Shown here: in pieces, positions 1-5,635 of the stretch
Numbering within the stretch: the first letter of the stretch is position 1
Layout: the number at the start of each line of letters is the position of its first letter
Source of the DNA: Agathobacter sp.
GTDB lineage: Bacteria > Bacillota_A > Clostridia > Lachnospirales > Lachnospiraceae
Reading direction: 5' to 3'
Assembly (NCBI GenBank): GCA_017936725.1
Contig: JAGBEZ010000057.1
Span: forward strand, 1-5,635
Length of the DNA stretch: 5,635 bases
Position numbers and translations under genes: made by a program
The notes under the pieces: model-generated
What the model saw: the letters and a program-made list of their open reading frames with translations, nothing else
Told to the model about the DNA's origin: nothing
Database searches by the model: none

Positions 1-930
1 CTTGGTGTAGGCAAAGAGTGTACACTTGAAGTAATTAAAGCAAATAAAATTATTCCAAAATGTATCAAAGTAAAAGATGCAGTTGGTGAAGTTGAAATAC
101 CTACAGAATGTCCTGTTTGTAAAGCGGCAACCCGTATCCACATAAGTAACAGTGGTACAAAGACCTTGCATTGTACCAATCCTGACTGTACTGCAAAAAA
201 TGTACAAAAGTTCAGCCGTTTTGTAAGCAAAAATGCGATGGATATTGAGGGACTCTCGGTGCAGACAATGCTTCGTTTTATCAACGAAGGCTTTATTAAG
301 GAATACGCAGATATTTATCGACTGAATCAACATTTTGATACCATTAGTAAATTAGAGGGATTTGGAGAGAAATCCTGTGAAAATATGGACAAAGCGATTG
401 AAAAGAGCCGCGAAGTTCATCCAGTAAACTTGATTTTTGCTTTATGCATTCCGATGATAGGATTGGATGCAGCCAAGAAAATTGTAAATACAGTTGGATT
501 TGAAAACTTCTTAGAGCGAATGGAAGCAGGTATCGGATTTGAAGATATTGAAGGAATTGGTGGCGAAAAATCAAATTCTATATTACAATGGTATGCAAAT
601 GAAAGTAATCAAAAGATTTTAAAGAATCTGCTTGAAGTTATTCATGTAAAACGTGTGGAGAAACAAAGCAGCGAAAATGGTCGCTGCAAAGATATTACTT
701 TTGTTATCACAGGTGATGTACATCATTTCAAGAACAGAGATGCATTTAAAGCATATGTAGAAGCAGAAGGTGGAAAAGTTGCAGGTTCTGTATCAGGAAA
801 AACCAATTATTTGGTAAACAATGATGTGGAATCCACATCTTCGAAAAACAAAAAAGCAAAATCGTTAGGAGTACCAATTATTTCAGAGGATACTTTTATC
901 GAAATGTTTGGAGGTCAAAATGCCAATTAA
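1..930 (+). CDS. ligA: NAD+-dependent DNA ligase, C-terminal part (5' end outside window)
   Basis: LigA seals 3'-OH/5'-phosphate nicks using NAD+, in replication and repair. The reading frame is open from base 1, so the 309 residues seen are the C-terminal part; the adenylation domain and most of the OB fold are outside. In fragment numbering: the end of the OB fold with a KANKIIP segment at 13-19; a zinc finger with Cys37, Cys40, Cys58 and Cys63 (C-x2-C-x17-C-x4-C); helix-hairpin-helix repeats at about 115-200 (for example LEGFGEKS and IEGIGGEKS); and a BRCT domain at about 229-305 (FVITG, then [17 protein letters not shown]). The OB-fold segment aligns with the RAGDVIP motif of typical LigA but differs at several positions, which suggests a divergent subfamily. 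The final codons overlap the metA start by 11 nt. Identity as LigA is firm; whether it is the cell's main ligase cannot be told here. Confidence 0.95.
   Translation, partial: LGVGKECTLEVIKANKIIPKCIKVKDAVGEVEIPTECPVCKAATRIHISNSGTKTLHCTNPDCTAKNVQKFSRFVSKNAMDIEGLSVQTMLRFINEGFIKEYADIYRLNQHFDTISKLEGFGEKSCENMDKAIEKSREVHPVNLIFALCIPMIGLDAAKKIVNTVGFENFLERMEAGIGFEDIEGIGGEKSNSILQWYANESNQKILKNLLEVIHVKRVEKQSSENGRCKDITFVITGDVHHFKNRDAFKAYVEAEGGKVAGSVSGKTNYLVNNDVESTSSKNKKAKSLGVPIISEDTFIEMFGGQNAN
910..914 (+). promoter_or_regulatory. Ribosome binding site of metA inside ligA
   Basis: A GGAGG lies 5 nt before ATG 920 and within the last codons of ligA. It decides the metA start: the in-frame TTG at 908 overlaps this motif and has no Shine-Dalgarno sequence of its own. 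Ribosomes finishing ligA would pass over this site, so translational coupling is likely (inference). Confidence 0.8.
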
Positions 931-1858
931 AATTCAAAGTGATTTGCCTGCAAAGGAAATTTTAGAACAGGAAAATATATTTGTAATGGACGAACACCGT
1001 GCGATGCATCAGGATATTCGTCCGATTAGTATCGCGATTTTAAATCTTATGCCGCTGAAAGAAGATACCGAGCTTCAGATTTTGCGTTCGTTATCGAATA
1101 CACCGATTCAGGTAGACGTGACATTTTTAAAAACGAGCAGCCATGAGTCTACACATACGTCTATGAGTCATTTGAACAAGTTTTACCAGACTTTTGACGA
1201 AGTAAAGAATCAGAATTTCGACGGCTTTATTATTACTGGTGCGCCAGTCGAACAGATGGAATTTGAAGAAGTGGATTACTGGGAAGAACTATGTGAGATT
1301 ATGGAGTGGAGCAAATCGCATGTAACTTCTACCTTGCACTTGTGCTGGGGTGCACAGGCGGCATTGTATTACCATTATGGAATTCAAAAGCATCCATTAG
1401 AGAAGAAGATGTTTGGTATTTTTGCTCATCATGTAATGAACAGAAGAGTGCCGCTTGTGCGAGGTTTTGATGATATTTTTTATGCACCACATTCCAGACA
1501 TACTGAGGTGCGCAGAGAAGATATTGAAAAGCACACGGATTTAAAGATTTTAGCAGAATCAGAAGATGCTGGCGTATTTTTGGTGATTTCCGATGATGGA
1601 AAACAGATATATGTGATGGGACACCCAGAGTATGACAGATTTACACTGGATAAAGAATATCGCAGAGATAAGGATAAAGGACTTCCAATCGAAGTGCCAG
1701 TAAACTATTATCCACAGGATGATGATGCACAAAAACCATTGCTGCAATGGAGATCGCATGGCAACCTGATGTATTATAACTATTTAAATTATTATGTATA
1801 TCAGGCTACACCATATGACTTTATCCATACGGATCAGATTTACAAAGATAAAAAATAA
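920..1858 (+). CDS. metA: Homoserine O-acyltransferase (predicted O-acetyltransferase), MetA family
   Basis: This cytosolic enzyme activates the hydroxyl of L-homoserine with an acyl-CoA, the first committed step of methionine synthesis. The product is 312 residues, the usual full length. The class-I glutamine-amidotransferase-like fold carries the family catalytic set at canonical numbering: Cys142 ([17 protein letters not shown]), His235 and Glu237 (GHPEYD), plus conserved Lys47 (NLMPLKED). Residue 111 ([10 protein letters not shown]) is Glu. In characterised MetA proteins Glu111 goes with acetyl-CoA and Gly111 with succinyl-CoA, so the product is predicted to be O-acetylhomoserine although the family is often named succinyltransferase. 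ATG 920 is chosen because it gives the standard MPIKI...LPA N-terminus and is preceded by GGAGG. The gene overlaps the ligA end by 11 nt and is followed by a terminator. No SAM or T-box riboswitch is visible upstream, since the upstream DNA is ligA coding sequence. Confidence 0.95.
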   Translation: MPIKIQSDLPAKEILEQENIFVMDEHRAMHQDIRPISIAILNLMPLKEDTELQILRSLSNTPIQVDVTFLKTSSHESTHTSMSHLNKFYQTFDEVKNQNFDGFIITGAPVEQMEFEEVDYWEELCEIMEWSKSHVTSTLHLCWGAQAALYYHYGIQKHPLEKKMFGIFAHHVMNRRVPLVRGFDDIFYAPHSRHTEVRREDIEKHTDLKILAESEDAGVFLVISDDGKQIYVMGHPEYDRFTLDKEYRRDKDKGLPIEVPVNYYPQDDDAQKPLLQWRSHGNLMYYNYLNYYVYQATPYDFIHTDQIYKDKK

Positions 1859-1866
1859 TTTTTTGG

Positions 1867-1905
1867 GCGAAAAGGATAATTTTGGTTATTTTTTTCGCTT
1901 TTTTT
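1867..1905 (+). terminator. Intrinsic terminator after metA
   Basis: A 13-bp stem pairs 1867-1879 (GCGAAAAGGATAA) with 1886-1898 (TTATTTTTTTCGC), including two G-U pairs. The loop is 6 nt (TTTTGG), and a run of seven T follows at 1899-1905. The stem starts 9 nt after the metA stop. On the opposite strand no T-run follows the stem, so it should act only rightwards. It separates ligA-metA from glgCD. Confidence 0.9.
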
Positions 1906-1936
1906 GTATATATTTTACTAGTATTCTTTGGACAAC

Positions 1937-1947
1937 TGTGATATTAT
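1937..1947 (+). promoter_or_regulatory. Extended -10 promoter for glgCD
   Basis: TGTG, one base, then TATTAT (1942-1947) matches the Gram-positive TRTGn extended -10 element. The hexamer at the 17-nt spacing (TAGTAT, 1919-1924) is a poor -35, as is common for extended -10 promoters. Transcription would begin near 1954, giving a leader of roughly 48 nt. It is correctly placed between the metA terminator and glgC, but is inferred from sequence only. Confidence 0.55.
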
Positions 1948-1957
1948 CTTAGTAAGA

Positions 1958-1975
1958 GTATCCAAGATGGGGTAC
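1958..1975 (+). other. Small hairpin at the predicted 5' end of the glgCD mRNA
   Basis: GTATCC (1958-1963) can pair with GGGTAC (1970-1975) through 6 bp including one G-U, with a 6-nt loop. No T-run follows, so it is not a terminator. It would sit a few bases from the predicted transcript start and upstream of the GGGGG ribosome binding site. A stabilising 5' stem is possible, but a stem this short can arise by chance. Confidence 0.3.
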
Positions 1976-2001
1976 GTATATTTAAAAAGGGGGAAACAAC
2001 T

Positions 2002-3210
2002 ATGGCAAAAGAAATGGTTGCAATGCTTCTTGCTGGAGGACAAGGCTCCAGATTGTATGCATTGACACAGAACCTTGCAAAGCCAGCAGTTCCATTTGGC
2101 GGAAAGTATCGTATCATCGACTTCCCAATTTCGAACTGTGTAAACTCAGGCATTGATACCGTCGGTGTATTGACACAGTATCAGCCAGTAGAATTAAACA
2201 ACTATATTGGAAACGGACAGCCTTGGGATCTCGACCGTCTTTATGGTGGTATTCACGTGCTTCCACCATACCAGAAAGCATCTGGTTCAGACTGGTTCAA
2301 GGGAACAGCAAATGCGATTTATCAGCATATTGCTTTTATTGAAAAATATGATCCAAAGTATGTTATCATCCTTTCTGGTGACCAGATTTGTAAACAGGAT
2401 TATAACGACTTCTTACAGTTCCATAAAGCAAAAGGTGCTGAATTCTCAGTAGCAGTTATGGAAGTGCCTTGGGATGATGCTTCTCGTTTTGGTCTTATGG
2501 TTACAGATGAAAACGACAAGATTACAGAATTCCAGGAAAAACCAAAGAATCCTAAGTCAAATCTTGCATCTATGGGTATCTACATATTTAACTGGGATAT
2601 TTTGAAAAAATACCTCATCGAAGATGAAGCAGATCCAAACTCAGAAAATGACTTTGGTAACAATATTATTCCAAATCTCTTAAGAGATAATCGTAACATG
2701 TACGCATATCGTTTCGATGGATATTGGAAGGATGTAGGTACAATTGGCTCTCTTTGGGAAGCAAACATGGAAGTTTTAGATCCAGAAAACTCTGGTATCG
2801 ACCTCTTTGACGAAAACTGGAAAATCTATAGCCGTAACAGCGGACATACAGGTCACAGAATTGCTCCTACAGCTATCGTAGAAGATTCTATGATTACAGA
2901 CGGTTGTGACATTAAGGGTACTGTAAAACACTCTATCCTTTACGCTGGTGTTACAGTAGAAGAAGGTGCAGTAGTAGAAGACGCAGTAGTTATGGGTGGT
3001 TCTACCATCAAAGCTGGTGCGGTTGTAAGACACTGTATCCTTGCTGAAGGTGTAGAAGTAGGCGAAAACGCAGTTGTTGGTGAACATCCAGAAGGTGGCG
3101 GCATTGGTGATGTAGCACATGTTGGACCTGGATTAAAGATTGGTGCAAACGCAGTAGTTTCAGCAACAGCTAAGGTATATGAAGATGTTAAGGAGGGAGA
3201 AAAATGCTAA
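2002..3210 (+). CDS. glgC: Glucose-1-phosphate adenylyltransferase, catalytic subunit GlgC
   Basis: GlgC makes ADP-glucose and pyrophosphate from ATP and glucose-1-phosphate, the committing step of bacterial glycogen synthesis. The 402 residues comprise an N-terminal nucleotidyltransferase domain (about 1-255) and a C-terminal left-handed beta-helix (about 288-392, hexapeptide-like repeats). Visible motifs are the nucleotide loop AGGQGSRL (11-18, Arg17), [16 protein letters not shown] (26-41), Asp127 in LSGDQ (equivalent to catalytic Asp142 of E. coli GlgC), and Lys180 in FQEKP (equivalent to E. coli Lys195, which binds glucose-1-phosphate). The position of E. coli Lys39, linked to fructose-1,6-bisphosphate activation, is Asn24, as in Bacillus-type enzymes. 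The start ATG 2002 follows a GGGGG (1989-1993) at 8-nt spacing. The stop overlaps the glgD start by 7 nt, fitting a GlgC-GlgD heteromer made in balanced amounts. Asn codons favour AAC, unlike the flanking last gene. Confidence 0.97.
   Translation: MAKEMVAMLLAGGQGSRLYALTQNLAKPAVPFGGKYRIIDFPISNCVNSGIDTVGVLTQYQPVELNNYIGNGQPWDLDRLYGGIHVLPPYQKASGSDWFKGTANAIYQHIAFIEKYDPKYVIILSGDQICKQDYNDFLQFHKAKGAEFSVAVMEVPWDDASRFGLMVTDENDKITEFQEKPKNPKSNLASMGIYIFNWDILKKYLIEDEADPNSENDFGNNIIPNLLRDNRNMYAYRFDGYWKDVGTIGSLWEANMEVLDPENSGIDLFDENWKIYSRNSGHTGHRIAPTAIVEDSMITDGCDIKGTVKHSILYAGVTVEEGAVVEDAVVMGGSTIKAGAVVRHCILAEGVEVGENAVVGEHPEGGGIGDVAHVGPGLKIGANAVVSATAKVYEDVKEGEKC
3191..3197 (+). promoter_or_regulatory. Ribosome binding site of glgD inside glgC
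   Basis: AGGAGGG lies within the last glgC codons, with the GGAGG core 7 nt before ATG 3204. It fixes the glgD start and supports coupled translation of the two subunits. Confidence 0.8.
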
Positions 3211-4352
3211 ACACAATTATTAACAATGAAGCGTTGGGCGTTATTTTTCCTAACAGCTATGATGGATTAGTACCAGAACTTGTAAAAGAAAGATTAATGG
3301 CTTCTATCCCATTTGCAAGCCGTTATCGTATGGTAGACTTTGTTATCTCTAGTATGGCACGTGCAGGTATTGACAATATTTCTTTAATTGCTCGTGAAAA
3401 TTACCTTTCACTTATGGATCATCTTGGATCTGGTCGTGAATGGGACCTTGCTCGTAAAAATGGCGGTTTAAATATTATCCCTCCATACGCACAGAAAGAA
3501 ATCAAAGTATATAACGGACGTGTAGAAGCATTAGAAAGTATTAAGAGTTTCCTTGTATCACAGAAAGAAAAATACGTTGTAATGTCAGATACTAATTATG
3601 CTGCAAACATTAATTATGCTGAGATTATTAACAAACATAAAACAAGTGGTGCAGATATTACATTGGTATATCGTAAACAGGAAGTTCCTAGCATATTCAA
3701 GAAACCTGTTAGTTCAAGCAATGATTTATACTATACCTATGATATTGAAGATGGAAAGGTAAAACAGATTTTCGTTAACTCTAAGAGAGATGGTGAAGTA
3801 AACTTCTCTATGAATACTTATGTTATCGATAGAGAACTCCTCATCCGTTTAGTAGACGAAGCATATGTACTTGGATTTACCTGTTTCGAAAGAGACGTGC
3901 TTGCTCCACAGCTTGATATGCTTGATATTCAGGGATACTGCTACGAAGGATATGCTGCTCATATTTATGATATGAAGAGCTACTTCGATGAAAATATGAA
4001 GCTTCTGAAAGAAGAAAACTTAAAAGGTCTCTTTGGACCAGGACAGATTTATACAAAGATTCGTGATGACAACCCAACTAGATATATCAAAGGTGCTAAG
4101 GTTTCCAATGTTATGGCAGCTGACGGTTGTGTTATCGAAGGTGAAGTTGAAAACTCTGTACTCTTTAGAGGTGTTAAGGTTGCAAAAGGTGCTAAAGTTA
4201 AGAACTGTGTATTGATGCAGGATACTGTTGTTGGCGAAGGCGCAAACCTTGAATATGTAATTACAGATAAGGATGTTACAATCACACCTGGTAAATCATT
4301 AGTTGGAACAGATTCCTTCCAGGTATTTGTTTCTAAGAGTCAGACTGTATAG
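3204..4352 (+). CDS. glgD: GlgD, non-catalytic partner subunit of ADP-glucose pyrophosphorylase
   Basis: GlgD is the GlgC paralogue of Firmicutes that associates with GlgC and modulates it. The 382 residues keep the GlgC architecture: nucleotidyltransferase-like fold (about 1-270, with RYRMVDF at 40-46 and GREWDL matching GQPWDL in GlgC) and a left-handed beta-helix (about 295-365). The active-site elements are degraded. The GGxGxR loop is missing ([10 protein letters not shown] instead), the AKP lysine becomes Met32, the catalytic Asp aligns with Asn131 ([11 protein letters not shown]), and the glucose-1-phosphate EKP motif is absent. From family knowledge such subunits have little or no activity alone and raise GlgC activity or change its regulation. 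It overlaps glgC by 7 nt and is followed by a terminator. The other glycogen genes (glgA, glgB, glgP) are not in the window. Confidence 0.93.
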   Translation: MLNTIINNEALGVIFPNSYDGLVPELVKERLMASIPFASRYRMVDFVISSMARAGIDNISLIARENYLSLMDHLGSGREWDLARKNGGLNIIPPYAQKEIKVYNGRVEALESIKSFLVSQKEKYVVMSDTNYAANINYAEIINKHKTSGADITLVYRKQEVPSIFKKPVSSSNDLYYTYDIEDGKVKQIFVNSKRDGEVNFSMNTYVIDRELLIRLVDEAYVLGFTCFERDVLAPQLDMLDIQGYCYEGYAAHIYDMKSYFDENMKLLKEENLKGLFGPGQIYTKIRDDNPTRYIKGAKVSNVMAADGCVIEGEVENSVLFRGVKVAKGAKVKNCVLMQDTVVGEGANLEYVITDKDVTITPGKSLVGTDSFQVFVSKSQTV

Positions 4353-4370
4353 TCTAGAATAATCATAATA

Positions 4371-4410
4371 AAAGGCGTTGTGAGATTTTTTCTCGCAACG
4401 CTTTTATTTT
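4371..4410 (+). terminator. Intrinsic terminator after glgD
   Basis: The stem core pairs 4375-4385 (GCGTTGTGAGA) with 4391-4401 (TCTCGCAACGC), 11 bp with one T-G wobble and a TTTTT loop. It extends outward by a G-U and three A-T pairs to 4371/4405. The T-rich tail at 4402-4410 (TTTTATTTT) gives rightward termination. Leftwards the stem is followed on the minus strand by TTTTATTAT, so it may also work in that direction, though no opposing gene is seen. Confidence 0.9.
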
Positions 4411-4432
4411 CTTCCAACGCCTTTATTTTGCT
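4395..4432 (+). repeat. Imperfect 19-bp tandem duplication of the terminator 3' arm and T tract
   Basis: The segments 4395-4413 and 4414-4432 match at 15 of 19 positions (CAACGCTTTTATTTT against CAACGCCTTTATTTT at the core). The second copy (4415-4424) is perfectly complementary over 10 bp to the terminator 5' arm 4371-4380, so it could form a competing, longer-loop hairpin. It most likely arose by slippage. Confidence 0.6.
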
Positions 4433-4454
4433 AGCATTTATAGGGGAAAAGAGT

Positions 4455-4460
4455 TATAAT
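4455..4460 (+). promoter_or_regulatory. Consensus -10 (TATAAT) for the NlpC/P60 gene
   Basis: A perfect TATAAT sits just past the glgD terminator. No good -35 is present: TAGCAT (4432-4437) has the 17-nt spacing but matches poorly, while TTGCTA (4428-4433) is 21 nt away. If used, transcription starts near 4467, only about 13 nt before ATG 4480 and about 37 nt before ATG 4504. Confidence 0.5.
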
Positions 4461-4479
4461 GTTCGGGTAACAAATAACG

Positions 4480-5635
4480 ATGGAATTTAGAAAGAAAAAT
4501 GAAATGAAAAACAAAGAGATAAAACTGGGAATTGGTGTAGCAGTATTGTGTGTCATATTGTTTGGAGTGCTTTTAGGAATTGGCAGCCTAAACAAAGATA
4601 AAGGACATGCTACAGATAATGATGTAACGGAAGAAAATATACAAAATACAACAGAAGATTTGGGGACGGAAAGCATAAGTACAGAGAGTTTAGGAACAGA
4701 AATTGAGAATTCTGAGTTAACTGGAACAGAAGAGGATCCTGCGGATACACAGGAGTATGTTAGTTTTGCGATTGCGGATGTAACGAATTATGTCAATGTA
4801 AGACAAGAACCAAACACGGATTCCACCATTTTAGGAAAGATATATGATGGTGCAGTTGCACAAATTATGTCCACCGTAGGTGAAGGGGACAATATGTGGT
4901 TCCAGATTATTTCTGGAAATGTGGAAGGATACATAAAAGCAGAGTATTTTATTCATGGCGAAGAAGCAGCGGCAGTTATGGACCAGTATGTTTCGAAATA
5001 TATCGTTGTGAATGCGGACCGTTTGAATGTTCGAGAGGGTCAGACGACAAATAGCCGTAGAATTGGTTATGTCAATGTAAGCGAAGAGCTTAAACTGATT
5101 GAGGATTGTGGAGAATGGCTTCATGTCCAATATACAGATGAAATCAAAGGTTATGTAGCGGCGCAGTATGTGACCATTCACGAAGAGTATACCTATGCAA
5201 AGAATGCGGAAGATGATAATAAAGAGCGAGCTTTTATAAAAGAATTAAAAGAGCGTGCGGGTATTTCCGAAAAGGTAGTAAAAGAGCAGACAAACATTTC
5301 GGTAAAGCCACCATCAACGACCTATTCGTCTAGTGTGGAACTTAGAAAAGCCATTGTGGACTACGCAATGCAATATTTAGGAAATCGCTATATACACGGA
5401 GGACAAAGCCTCAAATCTGGAACCGATTGCTCTGGGTTTACCATGTATGTGTTAAAGGAATTTGGCTATTCTATCAGCCGTACACCACAGGGACAGTATA
5501 CAGGAGCAGGACGTAAGATTTCTTATTCGGAAGTACAACCAGGTGATATTATTTGCTATAGCTCAAATGGAAGAAGTTGTACGCATGTCGCTTTTTATAT
5601 TGGTGATGGAAAAATTTTACATGCAGCAAATTCAA
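4480..5635 (+). CDS. Membrane-anchored SH3b-NlpC/P60 cell-wall hydrolase, 3' end outside window
   Basis: This is a predicted extracytoplasmic peptidoglycan endopeptidase of the NlpC/P60 family, whose members cut stem-peptide bonds. The frame is open to the window edge (385 codons seen). In order: a short basic N-terminus, a hydrophobic segment (about 16-37) acting as anchor or uncleaved signal, an acidic Ser/Thr/Glu-rich spacer (about 45-92, with recurring GTE units), SH3b domain 1 (about 98-158, YVNVRQEPNTDSTILG), SH3b domain 2 (about 175-233, RLNVREGQTTNSRRIG), a charged linker (about 238-285), then NlpC/P60 from about 286. Catalytic residues are Cys317 (TDCSGF), His369 (THVAFYIGDG) and probably His381 (ILHAAN). 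The domain's end is missing. Cys24 is preceded by AVL, which does not fit a lipobox. The start is uncertain: neither ATG 4480 nor ATG 4504 (in frame, 8 codons later) has a strong ribosome binding site. The physiological role (separation, remodelling or sporulation) cannot be told. Confidence 0.9.
   Translation, partial: MEFRKKNEMKNKEIKLGIGVAVLCVILFGVLLGIGSLNKDKGHATDNDVTEENIQNTTEDLGTESISTESLGTEIENSELTGTEEDPADTQEYVSFAIADVTNYVNVRQEPNTDSTILGKIYDGAVAQIMSTVGEGDNMWFQIISGNVEGYIKAEYFIHGEEAAAVMDQYVSKYIVVNADRLNVREGQTTNSRRIGYVNVSEELKLIEDCGEWLHVQYTDEIKGYVAAQYVTIHEEYTYAKNAEDDNKERAFIKELKERAGISEKVVKEQTNISVKPPSTTYSSSVELRKAIVDYAMQYLGNRYIHGGQSLKSGTDCSGFTMYVLKEFGYSISRTPQGQYTGAGRKISYSEVQPGDIICYSSNGRSCTHVAFYIGDGKILHAANS

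Noticed and set aside
908..919. TTG at 908 as the metA start, giving a 316-residue protein
   Set aside because: It overlaps the GGAGG motif that serves ATG 920 and adds residues not seen in the MetA family, while ATG 920 places Glu111, Cys142, His235 and Glu237 at canonical numbering.
1859..2001. Riboswitch or other structured leader in the metA-glgC gap
   Set aside because: The gap is filled by a terminator, a promoter and a leader of about 48 nt with one small hairpin, too short for known metabolite riboswitch classes expected here.
2776..3120. 114-codon minus-strand open frame inside glgC
   Set aside because: It is a shadow of the glgC coding frame: Cys/Tyr/Phe/Thr-rich nonsense composition, no ribosome binding site and no recognisable domain.
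4459..4470. Mini open frame ATG TTC GGG TAA before the NlpC/P60 gene, considered as a leader peptide
   Set aside because: Its ATG overlaps the TATAAT, so it would not be on the transcript if that promoter is used, and three codons carry no signal of function.
4546..4554. Lipobox at Cys24 of the NlpC/P60 protein
   Set aside because: The cysteine is preceded by A-V-L. A lipobox needs a small residue (Gly, Ala or Ser) just before the cysteine, and here the cysteine is inside the hydrophobic segment.
4431..4676. 81-codon minus-strand open frame over the start of the NlpC/P60 gene
   Set aside because: It overlaps the promoter and the membrane-anchor coding sequence. Its hydrophobic look comes from the complement of the A-rich Lys/Glu codons.
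4831..5181. 116-codon minus-strand open frame opposite the SH3b domains
   Set aside because: The + strand frame encodes two clear SH3b domains and an NlpC/P60 domain; the antisense frame has no recognisable features.
1..5635. Novel defence, mobile or CRISPR-like system
   Set aside because: All coding space is taken by recognisable housekeeping and cell-wall families; there are no regularly spaced repeats, transposase or integrase motifs, or attachment-site-like duplications.

Overview
The window looks like ordinary chromosomal DNA from a low-GC Gram-positive Clostridia bacterium, most likely Lachnospiraceae-like. The grounds are AT-rich DNA, strong GGAGG ribosome binding sites, U-rich intrinsic terminators, a paired glgC-glgD (a Firmicutes arrangement), a Bacillus/Clostridium-type MetA and an SH3b-NlpC/P60 wall hydrolase. 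The genus cannot be fixed from this sequence alone. All five genes lie on the + strand.

Layout. (1) 1-930 is the 3' part of an NAD+-dependent DNA ligase gene (ligA); its 5' end lies outside the window. (2) 920-1858 is metA, homoserine O-acyltransferase. It starts inside the last codons of ligA, with its ribosome binding site embedded in the ligase reading frame. A strong intrinsic terminator at 1867-1905 closes this transcription unit. (3) A new unit begins at an extended -10 promoter (about 1937-1947) and carries glgC (2002-3210) and glgD (3204-4352), which overlap by 7 nt and end at a second terminator (4371-4410). The 3' arm of that terminator is imperfectly duplicated just downstream. (4) From a consensus TATAAT at 4455-4460, a monocistronic-looking gene runs off the right edge. 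It encodes a membrane-anchored protein with an acidic Thr/Glu-rich spacer, two SH3b domains and an NlpC/P60 peptidase domain.

How the genes work together. GlgC and GlgD form one functional unit, the ADP-glucose pyrophosphorylase that commits glucose-1-phosphate to glycogen. GlgC carries the catalytic residues and GlgD has lost them. MetA opens methionine synthesis from homoserine; Glu111 predicts acetyl-CoA rather than succinyl-CoA as donor. LigA (replication and repair) and the wall hydrolase have no evident pathway link to their neighbours. I see no mobile element, CRISPR array, tRNA, rRNA or riboswitch and no novel multi-gene system. The points worth a second look are small: a divergent OB-fold motif in the ligase, the ligA-metA coupling, the loss-of-catalysis signature in GlgD, the duplicated terminator arm and the ambiguous start of the last gene. 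No gene-free stretch exceeds 300 bases; the two gaps are about 143 and 127 nt.
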